From: Macrothele yani
Lineage: Eukaryota > Arthropoda > Arachnida > Araneae > Macrothelidae
NCBI GenBank assembly: GCA_039090855.1
Contig: CM077007.1
Location: 16,479,515 to 16,543,514, forward strand
Length of the DNA stretch: 64,000 nucleotides
Direction: 5' to 3'
Part shown: positions 1 through 11,142 of the stretch, in pieces
Layout: the number at the start of each line of letters is the position of its first letter
Numbering within the stretch: position 1 is the first letter of the stretch
Notes under the pieces: model-generated
Seen by the model: only the letters and a program-made list of their open reading frames with translations
Database searches by the model: none
Told to the model about the DNA's origin: nothing
Made by a program: the position numbers and the translations under genes

Positions 1-599
1 ACTCTTCGACATAAATGAAATCGAAAGATAAAATAATTTTTTCAGTCGGATGTTTAAAAGCAAATATGTGGAATAAAAATATATTTTGAATCCGATATCA
101 TCAGCATTTACGCCCTCTAGTGGCGAAACTGTACATCGTAAAAAACCGAAATAAAGGATCATCATTCGCATATTTCAAGCTTCCCAATGCAAAAAGAATT
201 TCTCAAATCGGACTAATAGTTGCAGAGATATCGTGTCTACAGACGGACGGACAAACCGATAACATAAGCACGATCTTTTTTTACAAAAGACATGCTAAAA
301 AGGTGATACCTACTATTTCACTTTGCATTACCGTAAATTAATTTATTTATGGTCTTCAACATACTATTTTTGGTTTCGAAATGCATTATCACTTCAATTT
401 ATGCCTACTAAGATTTTTTTTTTATTTCATGCATGCATCCATATCACTAATCTGTTCCTTGAAATTCAGAGGTTAGCCCTTCAAGAAAAGCAAATCTGCC
501 AGACTGGAATTCAAAACTGATGGTACACTAGATTTGAATTACAGGTTATGTATCAAAAACCTCCATTCACAGCGATCGCGACACGCGATGCGAGCTTCA
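1..599. other. Non-coding stretch, no recognised gene
   Basis: AT-rich DNA with only short random reading frames. The segment near 225-265 holds a short cagacggacggac run. The same kind of run is present in the tails of the satellite-like elements near 43.56 and 58.45 kb, so this may be the end of a related old repeat. I see nothing else that can be named. Confidence 0.4.
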
Positions 600-1266
600 C
601 TGAGATTTATCACATGTCTTGCACAAGACCTTTTGTATTTCATACTCATTATCTTTTTCTCATGCAGACATTTCTGAATCTGGTCCTACTATGATTTGCT
701 TGGCCTTCATCTACCTTTTTTATTCTTACCACTTGGGAAGAATAAATAAATTCACCACGGATATCACCACTCATTCTTTCAACATGGCCAAACCATCTCA
801 GTCTCCACCTTACTAAAATTTTGAATCACATTACACAGCTTTGTTCCACACGTGATCAAAATTTATCTTGTCGCAAACTCCCGTAAGTAGCGCATTTCTC
901 CAGCTCGCAATCATCTCGTGTGTCATTTCTGCAGTACTCAGGTTTCACTGCCACACATCAGAGTAGGAACAATTACACTTTCATGCACAGACATTTGGAA
1001 CTTTTTTGAGAACTCATCATTCCTGTGAAGTTCCCCTAAAGCAGCAATGACTTTCAAAGATGAATTCACTCGCCTACTAATATCACCATCTAATATGTTT
1101 TCTCCATCAAACATGCTTCCTAAACGTAAAAATTCATTTACCTGACCTTCCTCCGTAAAGTGCAGAGATATCGGAGGAATACAGCACATGTTTGGAACAT
1201 GATGATACCCATCCATGACCAGCCCGATCGAACATGTTTGGGACATGATGGGACGCCACCCTCTCC

Positions 1267-1308
1267 CATGCCAGATGGTGTCCCACAATTTGGACACCAT
1301 CTGGCATG
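1267..1308. repeat. Perfect 17-bp hairpin
   Basis: A perfect inverted repeat: the arm starting CATGCCAGATGGTG (1267-1283) pairs with 1292-1308 across an 8-nt loop. Just upstream (1188-1255) are two related copies of a catgtttggaacatgatg-like motif, itself partly palindromic. The block interrupts LINE homology, so it is probably part of a small inserted element rather than a functional RNA. Confidence 0.55.
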
Positions 1309-1721
1309 CTATACCTCAGAACAGTATCTGTGAGCTGCATGTGTCTATGACACTCCGGGTAGGCTCTTGTGTCCGAGCCAGAGGTGGCAGTACAACGTAT
1401 TCATTTGCTCCACTAGTATGGCAATTTTATCCGAATAAATGTCCCAACAGCTCTGCAACTGCAATAATTTCCGTTCTTATACATATAAAATGCACATGCG
1501 AATTTTTTTCACGATTCCTTCTGGCGCATTTTTTTGTACAAAGTGTGTACATTAAACAGCCCCGGTGCCATTACGCAACCTTGTCTGACTCCTGCACCAA
1601 CACAAAACCATTTCAACAAAACACAATTCACTCGTATACATGTACTCTACTACCAGCATACGTAGATTTCACACTTTTAAGCAGATTCCTAGTTATACCA
1701 CAGCTATTCAAGCCCTTACAC

Positions 1722-1959
1722 GCCGCCCCGGTGGCGCAGTGATCGAAGCGATAGCCTCTGATCATTCGTCCGACAGGGGTCCGGGTTCGAATCCCGGTGA
1801 GGCATGGATGTTGTGTTTGTCTTACGGCACTGGCTCTTTCCCTTACCTGGAACCAGTGACCCTAAATTAGGGACGGGCGACTACTTATAGCCCATTGAGT
1901 TGCTCACGGTGGTCATTAAACCTCCAATCAAAAAAAAAAAAAAAAAAAAAAAGGAAGAA
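1722..1959 (+). mobile_element. tRNA-derived SINE (family S1), full length
   Basis: Full-length copy. The head is tRNA-like, with an A box (tggcgcagtg) and a perfect B box (GGTTCGAATCC) in a T-arm with a 5-bp stem. A ~130-bp body and a poly-A tail of over 20 A follow. A perfect 12-bp target duplication, aagcccttacac, flanks it at 1710-1721 and 1960-1971. This is the signature of LINE-driven retroposition of a pol III transcript. About ten copies of the family occur in this window. The insertion is in the minus-strand LINE remnant and is young, judging from its perfect duplication and long A tail. Confidence 0.93.
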
Positions 1960-2542
1960 AAGCCCTTACACAGAAGCATGCTGTTTGCTTGCTCATAAAA
2001 CTTTCTCTAAATCTATAAAAGAAGCAAAAACTTTCTTACCAACCGACAATTATTTTTAGTCATAATGCAGAAATTAGGAGAGTGCATCCCTTACCAGGCA
2101 TAAAAACCACTCTATACATCCCATAGCTTCTCTGATGTAAAACCCCGTATCTTATCGATAGTGACCTTTACAAACGCTTTCCCAGGTTCATTTAGCAGGC
2201 TGATCCCACGTTAGTTCTTGCGCTCAATCTGATTTTTTTTCATGTACAAAGGAATAACAATGGCAACCCTTCAATCTTGAGGGACCATTCCTAACTTCCA
2301 GCACAACTCGCAAATTTTAGGTTGCCAGTCAATTAATCACCACAATATTTTATTGTAACATCTCAGCAGTTATGCCATCTGCTCTAGAAACCCTACTACC
2401 ATTCTGAAGGGAATTGAGAGCTTTACAAATAGCTTCCTTGCAATCCCCGCTGTGCACACTTCCCTCCCTGTGGCAACATCTGCTTCTGCTACAAAATTGC
2501 CCAAACGTTCGTGTTTTAATAACTCAGAGAGGGTTTTTTTAA

Positions 2543-3290
2543 ATAGTATAACAATACTAGGGATCCGAAATTCCTTGGCGTAGAATAGAAATCAAAGTTT
2601 CCAAGCTTTCGCACATCAACCAGATGGCATTTTTCAAGGAAGGTAGACAGCAAACAACAAACTGAATAATAGAACGGTTCAACAATGTGAACGTGGTGAC
2701 TTGAGTTGACAATAACGAAGAGATACGAACGTAATCAGGTATTCAAAGACACGAGGCGTTATGCTCGTTAAGCACACGGAATCATGGAAGGAAAATCAAG
2801 AGGCAATCACTATCTGAAGAACTGGTTCCAAACTCGTGGCAACTCAAGTGAGACGCTATCATTGCCCGACTCGCTGTTGGTTATGATCTCCAAAGTTTCG
2901 CGAATTGCAGTAGATTTTGGGGTGGAGTAGGAAGCTAATTTCTATACGACATCGCACAAAAGAGCAGCGGACTTGAACTTGACTTCTCTGGATAGGGCTG
3001 TGGTTACTTTACCGTTCTTTGTGTCTCTTTTATGTTCGTTAACTCTAATTCGAAATGAACGTTTAGTTATTCCAATGTGGTATCGCGTGGAGCCGTCCGG
3101 ATATAGTACAGGAATGGCATAAACACCTGCTTCATTGAAAGGTGGGGACTTCTCGTGTTTCTCTTAAGCATGGTATATAAAGATGTCGGAGATCTGATGC
3201 CAACACCGAGGTTCGTCTTCTTGAGAGCATTCTTCAGCTGATAGGAAACATTTGTTATATAGGGAATTGAGCTCATGTAGCGTAGCTAGG
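2543..3290 (-). pseudogene. Penelope-like element 3' end with GIY-YIG endonuclease (left inverted copy)
   Basis: On the minus strand, 3276-3067 encodes a linker (YQLKNALKKTNLG...) followed in another frame by GVYAIPVLYPDGST, YHIGITKRSFRIRVNEHKRD and ALSREVKFKSAALLCDVV. This is the GIY-YIG endonuclease layout of Penelope-like retroelements: GVY, a second YIG-like strand (YHIG), then the R and E helix. A 3' untranslated stretch with a gcgaaagctt motif follows, as in the copy at 54.5 kb. The reverse transcriptase part is absent, so this is a 5'-truncated copy with a frameshift. It is a near mirror image of the copy at 3305-4130. Together they form a large inverted repeat, which is the usual messy arrangement of Penelope insertions. 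Confidence 0.85.
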
Positions 3291-3304
3291 GCATTAGTCC
3301 ACAC

Positions 3305-4130
3305 TTTCCAATGAATCAGGTGTTTATGCCATTCCTCTACTGCATCCGGACGGCTCCATTTGATACTACATTGTAATGACTAAACGTTCATTTAGAGATA
3401 GAGTTAACGAACATAAAAGGGACATAAAGGACAGCAAAGTAAAGATGGCCCTATCCAGAAAAGTCAAGCAAAGTAACGACGGCCCTATCCAGAAAAGTCC
3501 GTTGCTCCTATGTGGGATGACATAAAGAAATTAGCTTCCTACTCTACCCAAACATCCACTGCCATTTGCGAAATTTTGGAGATCATAACCAAACGGCGAG
3601 TCGTGCAATGATAGCTTTTCTGCTCCAGTGGCGCAGTAGTCTAAGCAATGGCTTATGATCATTCGTCCGACAGGGGTCCGGGTTCGAATCCCAATGAGGC
3701 ATGGATGCTGCGGGTGTCTTACGGCACTGGCTCTCTCCCTTCCCTGGAAACAGTGGCCATAATTTAGGGACGGGTGACTTCTTACAGCCCATTGAGTTGC
3801 TCACGGAGGTCATTAAACTCCCAATCACAAAAAAAAAAAAAATGATTGTGTCTCACTGGAGTTGCCACGAGTTTGGAACCAGTTCTTCAGATAGTGATTG
3901 CCTCTTGGTTTTCCTTCCATGATTCGAGTATAACGCCTCGTGTGTTTGAATACCTGATTACGTTCGCATCCTTCGTTAATGTCAAGTCATCACGTTCAAA
4001 TTGTTGAACCGTTCTATTATTCAGTTTGCTTCCTTGAAACGGTCATCTGGTTGATGTGCGAAAGCTTGTAAACTTTGATTTCTATTCTACGCCAAGAAAT
4101 TTCTGATCACTATAGTACAGTTATACTATT
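3305..4130 (+). pseudogene. Penelope-like element 3' end (right inverted copy, SINE inside)
   Basis: The sequence matches the reverse complement of 2543-3010 and the region up to ~3125, read here on the plus strand: GVYAIPLLHPDGS, MTKRSFRDRVNEHKRD and ALSRKV, again the GIY-YIG region. Several codons are mutated; YHIG has become YYIV, and a stop precedes it. A short internal duplication of the agcaaagta...gccctatcc segment near 3440-3500 adds a frameshift. The copy is split by a SINE at 3618-3842. The left arm provides the uninterrupted empty site. The arms differ by many substitutions, so the pair is old or was inserted as two diverged copies. Confidence 0.82.
3618..3842 (+). mobile_element. 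SINE S1 copy inside the Penelope right arm
   Basis: A tRNA-like head (gtggcgcag A box, GGTTCGAATCC B box), the S1 body and a run of about 14 A. The inverted Penelope copy at 2543-3290 reads straight across the target (complement of caatgatagcgtctcac). This shows that the SINE was inserted between caatgatag and tgtctcac, with an imperfect aatgatag/aatgattg duplication. The copy differs from the 1722 copy at about one site in ten. Confidence 0.9.
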
Positions 4131-4204
4131 TCATTACAGTTAGTGTATTGTTCCTTGTTATTAATTAACTCACAGAGGTATTCACTGAATCTTCCACCTA
4201 ATTA

Positions 4205-4345
4205 GTTAGGATCCCCAGGGTCTGATTAAGGCTTAGTGGGCCCCTAGACTAAGTCATTTGAGTGGGCCCCAAAGCTATGACATCTGAATGGGCCCTCAAA
4301 GAATTATGGCGGGAATCATTATGAAGTCCGTTAAAACACGAATTT
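4205..4345. repeat. Fragment related to 6235-6320 in inverted orientation
   Basis: The segment with ggatcc...ccttaat on the complement and repeated gggccc motifs recurs, inverted and diverged, at 6235-6320. The two pieces lie either side of the Tc1 copy and its flanks. They may be remnants of one unclassified repeat or of two insertions. Confidence 0.4.
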
Positions 4346-4401
4346 GTAGCAATATGCTTGTGATAATTAATAGGTAGTGCATTCTCCAAACTGATAAACT
4401 A

Positions 4402-5820
4402 CACTGCTGTCCACCCAAAATGCAACACCAAGAAGGAAGCATCCGATTGGCCTGAAATTCGCAGCATGCGTCGCCCGCGAGAGGACATGCAAACGATTAG
4501 CATTGCAGGGCATATGCAAATCATGTGCGCCCGGCACGCCACCGAGAAGCACTATAAGAAGGGTGCACGGAATGCGAAGTGTGAGTAGTGGAAGTGTGTT
4601 GTGCTGCCGGACCTGTGCGTGGGAAGCTTCCTGATGCCTCGTCGCAGAATACGGCAGTCATTCCAGCACGTTTCGGAGTTCGACAGAGGAGGAATAGTGG
4701 CTTATCGCGACAGCGGTTCATCGTACCGAGACATCGGCAGCCGTGTGGGACGACATCCAGCCAGAGTAAGACAAGTATGGATTCGGTGGGTGCAGGAGGG
4801 ACGGACGGACGGACCGACGTAAGCGATTGCCGCAGCCGCGGCACACCACCAAATGAGAGGACCGGCACGTTGTGCGACGGGCATTGATGGCTCGCACCGC
4901 CACATCACGAACGTTAGAGCAGAAATTAGGGTGTGTTGCGCAACAACCTATGTCAGCACGTTCTGTTCGACGACGTCTGCAGGAGCGGGGACTTGTCACA
5001 CTGCGCTTTTTGCTCCATTACCATTGACGTTACACCACCGACGAGTGCGGCGGCAGTGGGACGTTGAACGCCGCATCTGGACAACGGAATGGTACGACAT
5101 TGTCTTCTCCGACGAATCCCGCTTCTGCCTGCAACACCACGATGGTCGGATCGGCGTGTGGCGGCACCGCGGCGAGAGACTGTATGACGCCTGCATTATT
5201 CATCACCATACCGGTCCGTTGCCTGGCGTTATGGGTTGGAGCGCAATTGGATATGACACCCGCACGCTTCTGTTACGTGTTACGCATCGCCGGTACACTC
5301 AACAACCACCGCTACATCTCCGACGTTTTAGAGCCTGTAGTCCTTCCTTACTTGCAGGACCTGCCGGCGGCCATGTTTCAACAGGATAACGCGCGCCCGC
5401 ACGTGGCACGCATCATGCAACAATTCTTCACGGCCCACCAGGTGTCACTGCTGCCGTGGCCCGCCTATTCTCCCGATATGTTGCCCATCGAACACGTCTG
5501 GTCACTGATCGGCAATCGAGTGGCCGGGCAAGCACCACTCGCGGCTACGCCTGATGAACTGTGGCAACGTGTAGAAGCAGCCTGAACCGACATACCCCAA
5601 GCCCACATCCAAAGCCTCTTTCGTTCGATGCCGCGGCGTGTAGCAGTCGTTACTGCCAGCCATGGGGGCCACACAAACTATTGATGTCTGCGTGTTCCGC
5701 AAGTCGCACGGGCCTGTAAGCTCAATTGTTTCATCTTTGTATCTGTTGTTATCTGTCCAGTAAATCTGGCTTTGCTATTTCGTGTCCTTCTTGGTGTTGC
5801 ATTTTGGGTAGCCAACAGTG
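4402..5820 (+). mobile_element. Tc1-like transposon with both inverted ends
   Basis: A 1419-bp element flanked by TA on both sides (4400-4401, 5821-5822). The inverted ends are ~37 bp (CACTG..TG..ACCCAAAATGC, then aacaccaagaagga), with a few mismatches. The transposase reads in pieces on the plus strand. An N-terminal helix-turn-helix part begins at 4634 (MPRRRIRQSFQHVSEFDRGG...). The catalytic part is in other frames: VFSDESRFCLQHHDGR (first D), FQQDNARPHVA (second D) and PWPAYSPDMLPIEHVWS (third acidic region) at 5100-5585, ending at 5583. At least two frameshifts and a stop near 5030 inactivate it. GC content is clearly higher than in the flanking DNA, suggesting a comparatively recent arrival. 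Confidence 0.93.
4634..5583 (+). pseudogene. Tc1-like transposase, frameshifted
   Basis: The coding remnant of the element above, roughly 315 codons if frames are followed, close to the ~340 typical of Tc1 transposases. Order: paired HTH domain (4634-4820), linker, then the DD34E/D catalytic domain with SDES, QQDNARPH and SPDMLPIEH landmarks. The N-terminal frame runs into a GGACGGACGGAC run near 4800, where slippage probably caused the first frameshift. Confidence 0.85.
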
Positions 5821-6185
5821 TATCTACAGAATGCTCATAATAAGTCACTTTATTTTCCGTTATTCTTATAAGAACAGGAGTTAAAAGCTTAAGATTCCTA
5901 GATTTTGTCTTGGATTTTCTAATTATTTAGCACTGTGTACTTTCTTAGTGCATCTTTTTTGTATGCAATGTTAAGCCATAGGGAACTTCGACTATTAACG
6001 GCTCCAACTATAAATTGGGAATTGGAAATCCAAATTTTTCAACTGCGAATCGTCGATCCCGCTATGCACAGCAACATGAAACCTTTACCCTTGGTGAATA
6101 ACTGTCTTGAAAACTGTTTGCCTTAAAGCCTTTGTTTCTGACCAAGTGGAAATCATAGGAGACAAAACTAAAAGCTATTTTATAA

Positions 6186-6186
<1 letters not shown>

Positions 6187-6220
<34 letters not shown>
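6187..6220. repeat. (CT)n microsatellite
   Basis: About fifteen uninterrupted CT dinucleotides. The run also creates an artefactual Ser-Leu-rich reading frame. Confidence 0.95.
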
Positions 6221-6221
<1 letters not shown>

Positions 6222-6349
6222 CTATTATTTGCCTAGGCATGCGTCCTGGGCCCTTGGTCAAGGTAAGCGCTAAGGCTATATCTCGTACAGACCTCCCTTA
6301 ATCCGACCCTGAGGATCCCATATCATTTTTGCTATTCCATTTCTCATAC

Positions 6350-7700
6350 AACTTAAAAACGTTGTTTCCCGGTTTTTTTCTACATATTGTTTACCTCTGG
6401 AATAATTTACTACCTTTCCAAAAAGCCAATATATGCCTTTCCACCATAGCTTCTTATCTTTTGTTTTACTATGGAGACCCAGTGTTGCTCTTTTATGCTA
6501 TTTACAGCGATATTTGTCCTCAGCAACTCTACCTTGCACCCTCTTCAAATTTACTTCCTTTTTCAAAACATATTTAATCTCGCAGTTCCACTAAGCATCA
6601 CATTTAATGCTGCTCACTGTTGTACTACCACAAACTTCTTCAGAGACAGTAAAAATGCAGTTCTTAAAGCATGTCCACTTCTTTTCCACATCTCTTTCAT
6701 ACAATTTCAACTCATTCAGTCGGTCACGGAAAACTTCAGAGTAGCGTTGCTCTTCTTCAGGAAGCCTTCAACCTTTGGTCGTTTCAACACATGCATCTTC
6801 CTCTTCCTCTAACCAATATTTTATTTTACTCATGACACAACCATGCAATGATCAGAGCCAACATTTGTAACTCTAATCACAAGAGTGTCAACAATTAAGT
6901 GTTTCAGACAGTGATCGTAACGACAAAGGTTTATAGTGTTCTGACCCAGAGTACGTTTCTTCAACGTATACGTGTGGACATTGTTATGGTTTAAAAACGT
7001 GTCAAATGCGCGCAACCTATTCTCAATGCAGAGTTCAATTAAGTTTTCAACATTATAATTCACACAGGGGTCATTGAACTTACCCAGAACGTGTCAGAAA
7101 TCTTATTCTGAGCACCTACTTTAGATGGAAATCCTCTGCTATAATATCATTTTTCCTATAACCAAACTGGCTGAAAACAGGTTACGGTTAATTTCTGAAA
7201 ATAGGTAACAGTTAATAGTTTGGCTTGTAAACAGGTTCAGTTAATCCCTAGAAGATTCCAAGTCACAAGAAGCATACACTACAAAAGTTACTGTTCTCTG
7301 AAATTTCATTTTCAAACTAATCCAAAGACTTCTTAGTTTCTCAGTCTCTCGCAACTATAGTGAATCAAGTTGTTCTTCACTTTTCACTTAAACTCACACC
7401 TACACAAGTTTGTCCTCTTCCATTATCCAACATCCTACACCATTCCAGTAACTTCTTCCATCCCAAACGCTTTCTTTTCAGATTCACTTACACACGGCAC
7501 ACCCAATCCATAATTTTTAACTTCTTCAGTCTCCTCATTCAGCATGCCATTATGTTCTGTAGTATTCCATACTCCAATCGTACACTCACTCAGCAGATAT
7601 CTCTTTCTCATAAGCCGTGTATTAGTTCCATGTCCATTCCGTTGTCGACCAGCGTTTTCAAATATAATGAATCCACCATATCCTGTACTTGAGTTCTTCA
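6350..7700 (-). pseudogene. LINE endonuclease-domain remnant
   Basis: On the minus strand the start of an apurinic-type endonuclease is recognisable at about 7600-7440 (TIGVWNTTEHNGML, VKNYGLGVPCVSES). Its end at about 7060-6830 carries NLIELCIENRLRAFDTFL, NLCRYDHCLKH and the catalytic-site block VGSDHCMVV, equivalent to the SDH motif. The connector to the reverse transcriptase follows to about 6350 with stops. Same orientation as the reverse transcriptase remnant at 600-2520. Heavily decayed and incomplete between 7440 and 7070. Confidence 0.7.
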
Positions 7701-7726
7701 AATACGTATTTTGAGACTTGAAAATA

Positions 7727-8830
7727 CACTCATCGTCAAAAAAAAAAAAAAATAGTTGCGCCCAGAAGGACGTGTCGGATTGCAATGCTATACGGGAAGA
7801 AGATAAAGGTCACCAGGAACAATAACTGACTAAATATTGAGACTGATGTGTGCAATATTTATTGAGCTACACGACAATAAGTAGTGCTCTCAGTATGGCG
7901 TCGGGCCGCCATGTTTGCTCACACAGCATGCCAGACGTCTCGAGATGGAGTTGTACACATTCCTAATGGTGTCCTGCGATAAGCCATCCCATGCAGCTTG
8001 AATCTGTTCACGCAGTTCCTGCCGATTGTGCGGTAGGAGTGGAGTGTAGTTAGCGCGTCCAACAGCATCCAACACATTTTCAATCGGCTATAGGTCTGGC
8101 AATGTGGCTGGCCACGGCAGAGTGTCAGAACCTTTAAGGCAAGCTCTCGAGACAACAGCAGTATGCGGACGAGCGTTGTCCTGTTCGAAACTCCCACGGG
8201 AGTGAGCGCTCAGAAAAGGTAGTGCAACTGACGGGACCTTATTAACGTAACGTTGGGCTGTCAAAGAGCTTGTAATGAACACCAAAGGTGATCTGGCATC
8301 GTAGGAAATTGCACCCCACACCATAACATAACACCAGGCCTACTGGACGCGTGACGGCTGGCAACAAACCGTTCATCTTGGAGCTGACCACGAGGCCCCC
8401 ACACACGGATTCCGTGGTCGTCTCCTCCAAGACAAGAGCGGGAATTGTCACTGAAGATCCCCCGCTGCAATTCTGAGTGGCTCAATGATAGTCTGACACG
8501 ACACCATTGCCGTCTTTGGAGACGATGCAATGGTGTTAAGGGCAGTCGTCGTAACGGTCTGCGTGCGTGAAGTCCTACGTCGTGCAGCCGTCTGCCAAAG
8601 ATGCTGGCACTAATCGGACGATACATGGAGGCCACTACTGCTCGCTGAGTATCTGCGCAATCGTGGCTGTTGGGTCACTCCGCGCATGTTGGATAACCGG
8701 TCCGTCCTCTCTCCGTTTTTGGTCTAGGTCTCCCAGACCCTTCCTGTTGCTGATGCGTGTCTTGTTCTATCCACGTCCGCCAACAACGTGCTATGGTAAA
8801 ATCCGCCGACCAGAAACTGCCACATCGGAG
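7727..8830 (-). mobile_element. Tc1-like transposon, one end lost
   Basis: The 3' end of the element lies at 7727, after TA, with a CACTCATCGTC terminus, a poly-A-like run and ttgcgcccagaaggacgtgtc. The transposase is on the minus strand in several frames: ARCWRTWIEQD and GSGRPR of the DNA-binding part near 8820-8730, MVWGAISYDARSPLVFI at about 8324, FEQDNARPHTAVVSRACL at about 8190 (second catalytic D) and LDAVGRANYTPLLP at 8075. The SDESRSCLG equivalent reads SDNSRSCLG (E to N). The N-terminal end is missing: at about 8830 homology stops and a mariner fragment of opposite orientation begins. Non-functional. Confidence 0.85.
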
Positions 8831-9065
8831 CAAACGTGGCCGAAATGGCCATTCACGACACGAAATGGGAGATTCTTCTACATCCGACCTATTCCCCACA
8901 TGTCGCCCCTTCAGACTATCATCTGTTTCGATCTCTGTCGAACGCACTCCGTAGAAGAACGTTCAAGAATGATATTGATCTCCAGAATTTCCTTAATTTT
9001 TTCGCAGCAAAACCTGCACGTTTTTTCAAGAATAGCATTGCAGACCTATCCAGACGTTGAGACAC
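8830..9065 (+). pseudogene. Mariner-like transposase C-terminal fragment
   Basis: The plus strand encodes WEILLHPTYSPHVAPSDYHL (the block containing the third catalytic D), FRSLSNALRRRTFKN and FFAAKPARFFKNSIADL, ending in a stop at 9060. This is the end of a mariner transposase of about 345 residues; only the last 75 or so remain. It abuts the broken N-terminal side of the Tc1 copy, so one of the two probably truncated the other. Confidence 0.8.
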
Positions 9066-10902
9066 CACCGTAAACAACGGGGAAGGCGGGGAGGGGGGAT
9101 ACATAGTTGATTGACTCGGTTTTTCCTTCTGATGTAATACATTCCTGTCGTGCAGTGAGAAAAACGGCATGAACTTATTCATCAACCCAATATTCCTAAT
9201 TACTAACCATTTCGAATACAGGAGAGAAACCGGTATTTATCGGATGATTTATTGTAAATGACGTGGCGTAGATATTGTTCAAATAATCAACAGTATATGA
9301 TTCCAAGTGATTCAATACAGCCATATAGATCACACAAACGAAAAAGGAAAGCAAACTGCTACTGTTTTCCGCTCGCTTATTTTTTCTTCACCTTCTTTCT
9401 TTCCTTTCTTTTTCTTCGGTTGAAGTCGGTTCTCATAATAGCCAAATCACTGCAAAATTGCAGCTTGGATTTCTTCCCAGACCGTTAAGTAGCGAAGAGA
9501 AGGCAGGAATTTTCGATGTGGCCACCTTTAAGGGAAATAAAACAGGAGAACACGCCGCCATTAGATACAAATGGCACTCATTGTGCATCGGAGAATAGCC
9601 CTAAACTCTACGGAACAGCTTCGTTTACATTCGCAAAACATCTCACCCAGGCGACTAGGCTTTTGTGCTCCGAATCTTCTCTTCCCAGAAAACATTTACC
9701 CCTTTTATGTACCTGACATTCCTCTTTGCGCCCTCTTCTTTCATCGATTTACCCGAAAGCAATTTAATTTAATATTTTAGTGTTCATGCTGTCTCACTTT
9801 ATGTGATGGGAAAATGTTCTGTACCCAAAGCGTTTACTGAAATGGGTTCTCCTTAACTCCCATCTTCTAAAGTACAGTTTAAAACTAAATTAAACCGTCG
9901 TAACTGGCTTTTTCCTTAACAGGGAGTTGATTACAAAAGACAGCTCTGTAAAATAGCAGTTTTTTAAACTTGACTAAGAGGCAAGTCTAAAAATTTCTGA
10001 GCATGGCATTTGAAAGAATGGAATGAATCCTTCGAAAAATACCTAAGGAAATGTCTGATAGAATACATGTCCCTTTTAAACTAACGTGAAATGATTAGTG
10101 TACTGCAGATGAAAGTTGAAAAAACATTTCTTCCCAAAAGGAGTAAAGAAACTGCAAAATTACCTGATCATATAAAGCCGAACCGCGTAACGGGATAATG
10201 GGCAATCATACATATGCTGATGCAATAGTAAGTGACTCACTTTTTGGTTCCTGACATATAAGGTACTTACACCAAATAACGCCATGAATCCCTTTATCGC
10301 TACCAAACGAAATCCTTGCAACGATACCAGACAGCGGTAGTTTACCGCACGGATAGGCATTCATAGGCCATGTAGCGAGCAAAATTGTTAGTAGAAGTCC
10401 GCCATCATTTACGAACGAAGCGGCATATCAGCCATTTGTTCTCGAGTCACGGAACTGAAATTATGCTACTATATCAAGGTAAGCGAAAAGAACTGCTTTT
10501 GTAGATGCCATAAAGAATAACTTCCTAAAACTATGCATGTTCTTGATGCTTGAAGCTTCGTCTACAGAGAAAAGTCAGCTGATTTATATAAAATTCCGAA
10601 ATGTTACAGAAACGGATGTAGAATGTCATCAAACACTCGGTACCCCTGTAACGCCATGGTGTCGTTAAAGTTGTACGTACAAGATTTTTAGGTTATTTAA
10701 GACACTTACGTAAACTTTCGTCATGTTAAACTTGTTTTCATTTTGTTAGGGGATCACACGTAAATAATTGAACTACAAGGCAAGCGTAATCAAGACTTCT
10801 ACGTTTGAAGATGCGAAGTCACTGACGGAAAATACGGCAAAGGAAACCCATAAAAGATCCAACCAAGCACAAGCAAAGGCTGGATGTGTTAAACTTGTGA
10901 TG
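9066..10902. other. AT-rich non-coding stretch
   Basis: Only short random reading frames. A GGGGAAGGCGGGGAGGGGGG run lies at about 9078-9100. I could not recognise any transposon, tRNA-like or repeat structure in the rest. Small host exons cannot be excluded by eye. Confidence 0.4.
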
Positions 10903-10913
10903 AAGATCGCGTA

Positions 10914-11131
10914 TGCCGCCTCGGTGGCGCAGCGATGGCCTCTGGTCATTCGTCCGAACGGGGTCCGGGTTCGAATCCCGGTGAGGCATGGATGTTGTGT
11001 TTGTCTTACGGCACTGGCTATCTCCCTTCCCTGGAACCAGTGACCCTAAATAAGGGACGGGCGACTGCTTATAGCCCATTGAGTTGCTCACGGTGGTCGT
11101 TAAACCTCCAATCAAAAAAAAAAAAAAAAAA
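10914..11131 (+). mobile_element. SINE S1, full length with target duplication
   Basis: The same tRNA-like head (gtggcgcagcg, GGTTCGAATCC), body and A tail as the 1722 copy, with a small deletion in the head. A perfect 11-bp duplication, aagatcgcgta, flanks it at 10903-10913 and 11132-11142. A recent insertion. Confidence 0.93.
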
Positions 11132-11142
11132 AAGATCGCGTA

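Larger units (their letters stand above)
600..2520 (-). pseudogene. Non-LTR retrotransposon (LINE) reverse transcriptase remnant
   Basis: Read on the minus strand in several frames, this resembles the C-terminal two thirds of a LINE reverse transcriptase. Around 2150-2520 are blocks reading LGMVPQD, AIVIPLY and GISLLNEPGKAF, typical of the fingers. Near 1553-1595 is GVRQGCVMAPGLFN, the usual block after the primer grip. Between 940 and 1160 are FLRLGSMFDG, DISRRVNSSL and VPTLMCGSET, the thumb and post-RT region. Stops and frameshifts are frequent and no YADD box is readable, so the copy is dead. A SINE sits inside it (1722-1959), and 1180-1330 contains foreign palindromic sequence. The endonuclease-coding remnant at 6350-7700 is on the same strand and could be the upstream half of the same element, separated by later insertions. 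The clade is not determined. Confidence 0.75.

Noticed and set aside
6187..6220. Ser-Leu repeat peptide
   Set aside because: Product of a CT microsatellite.
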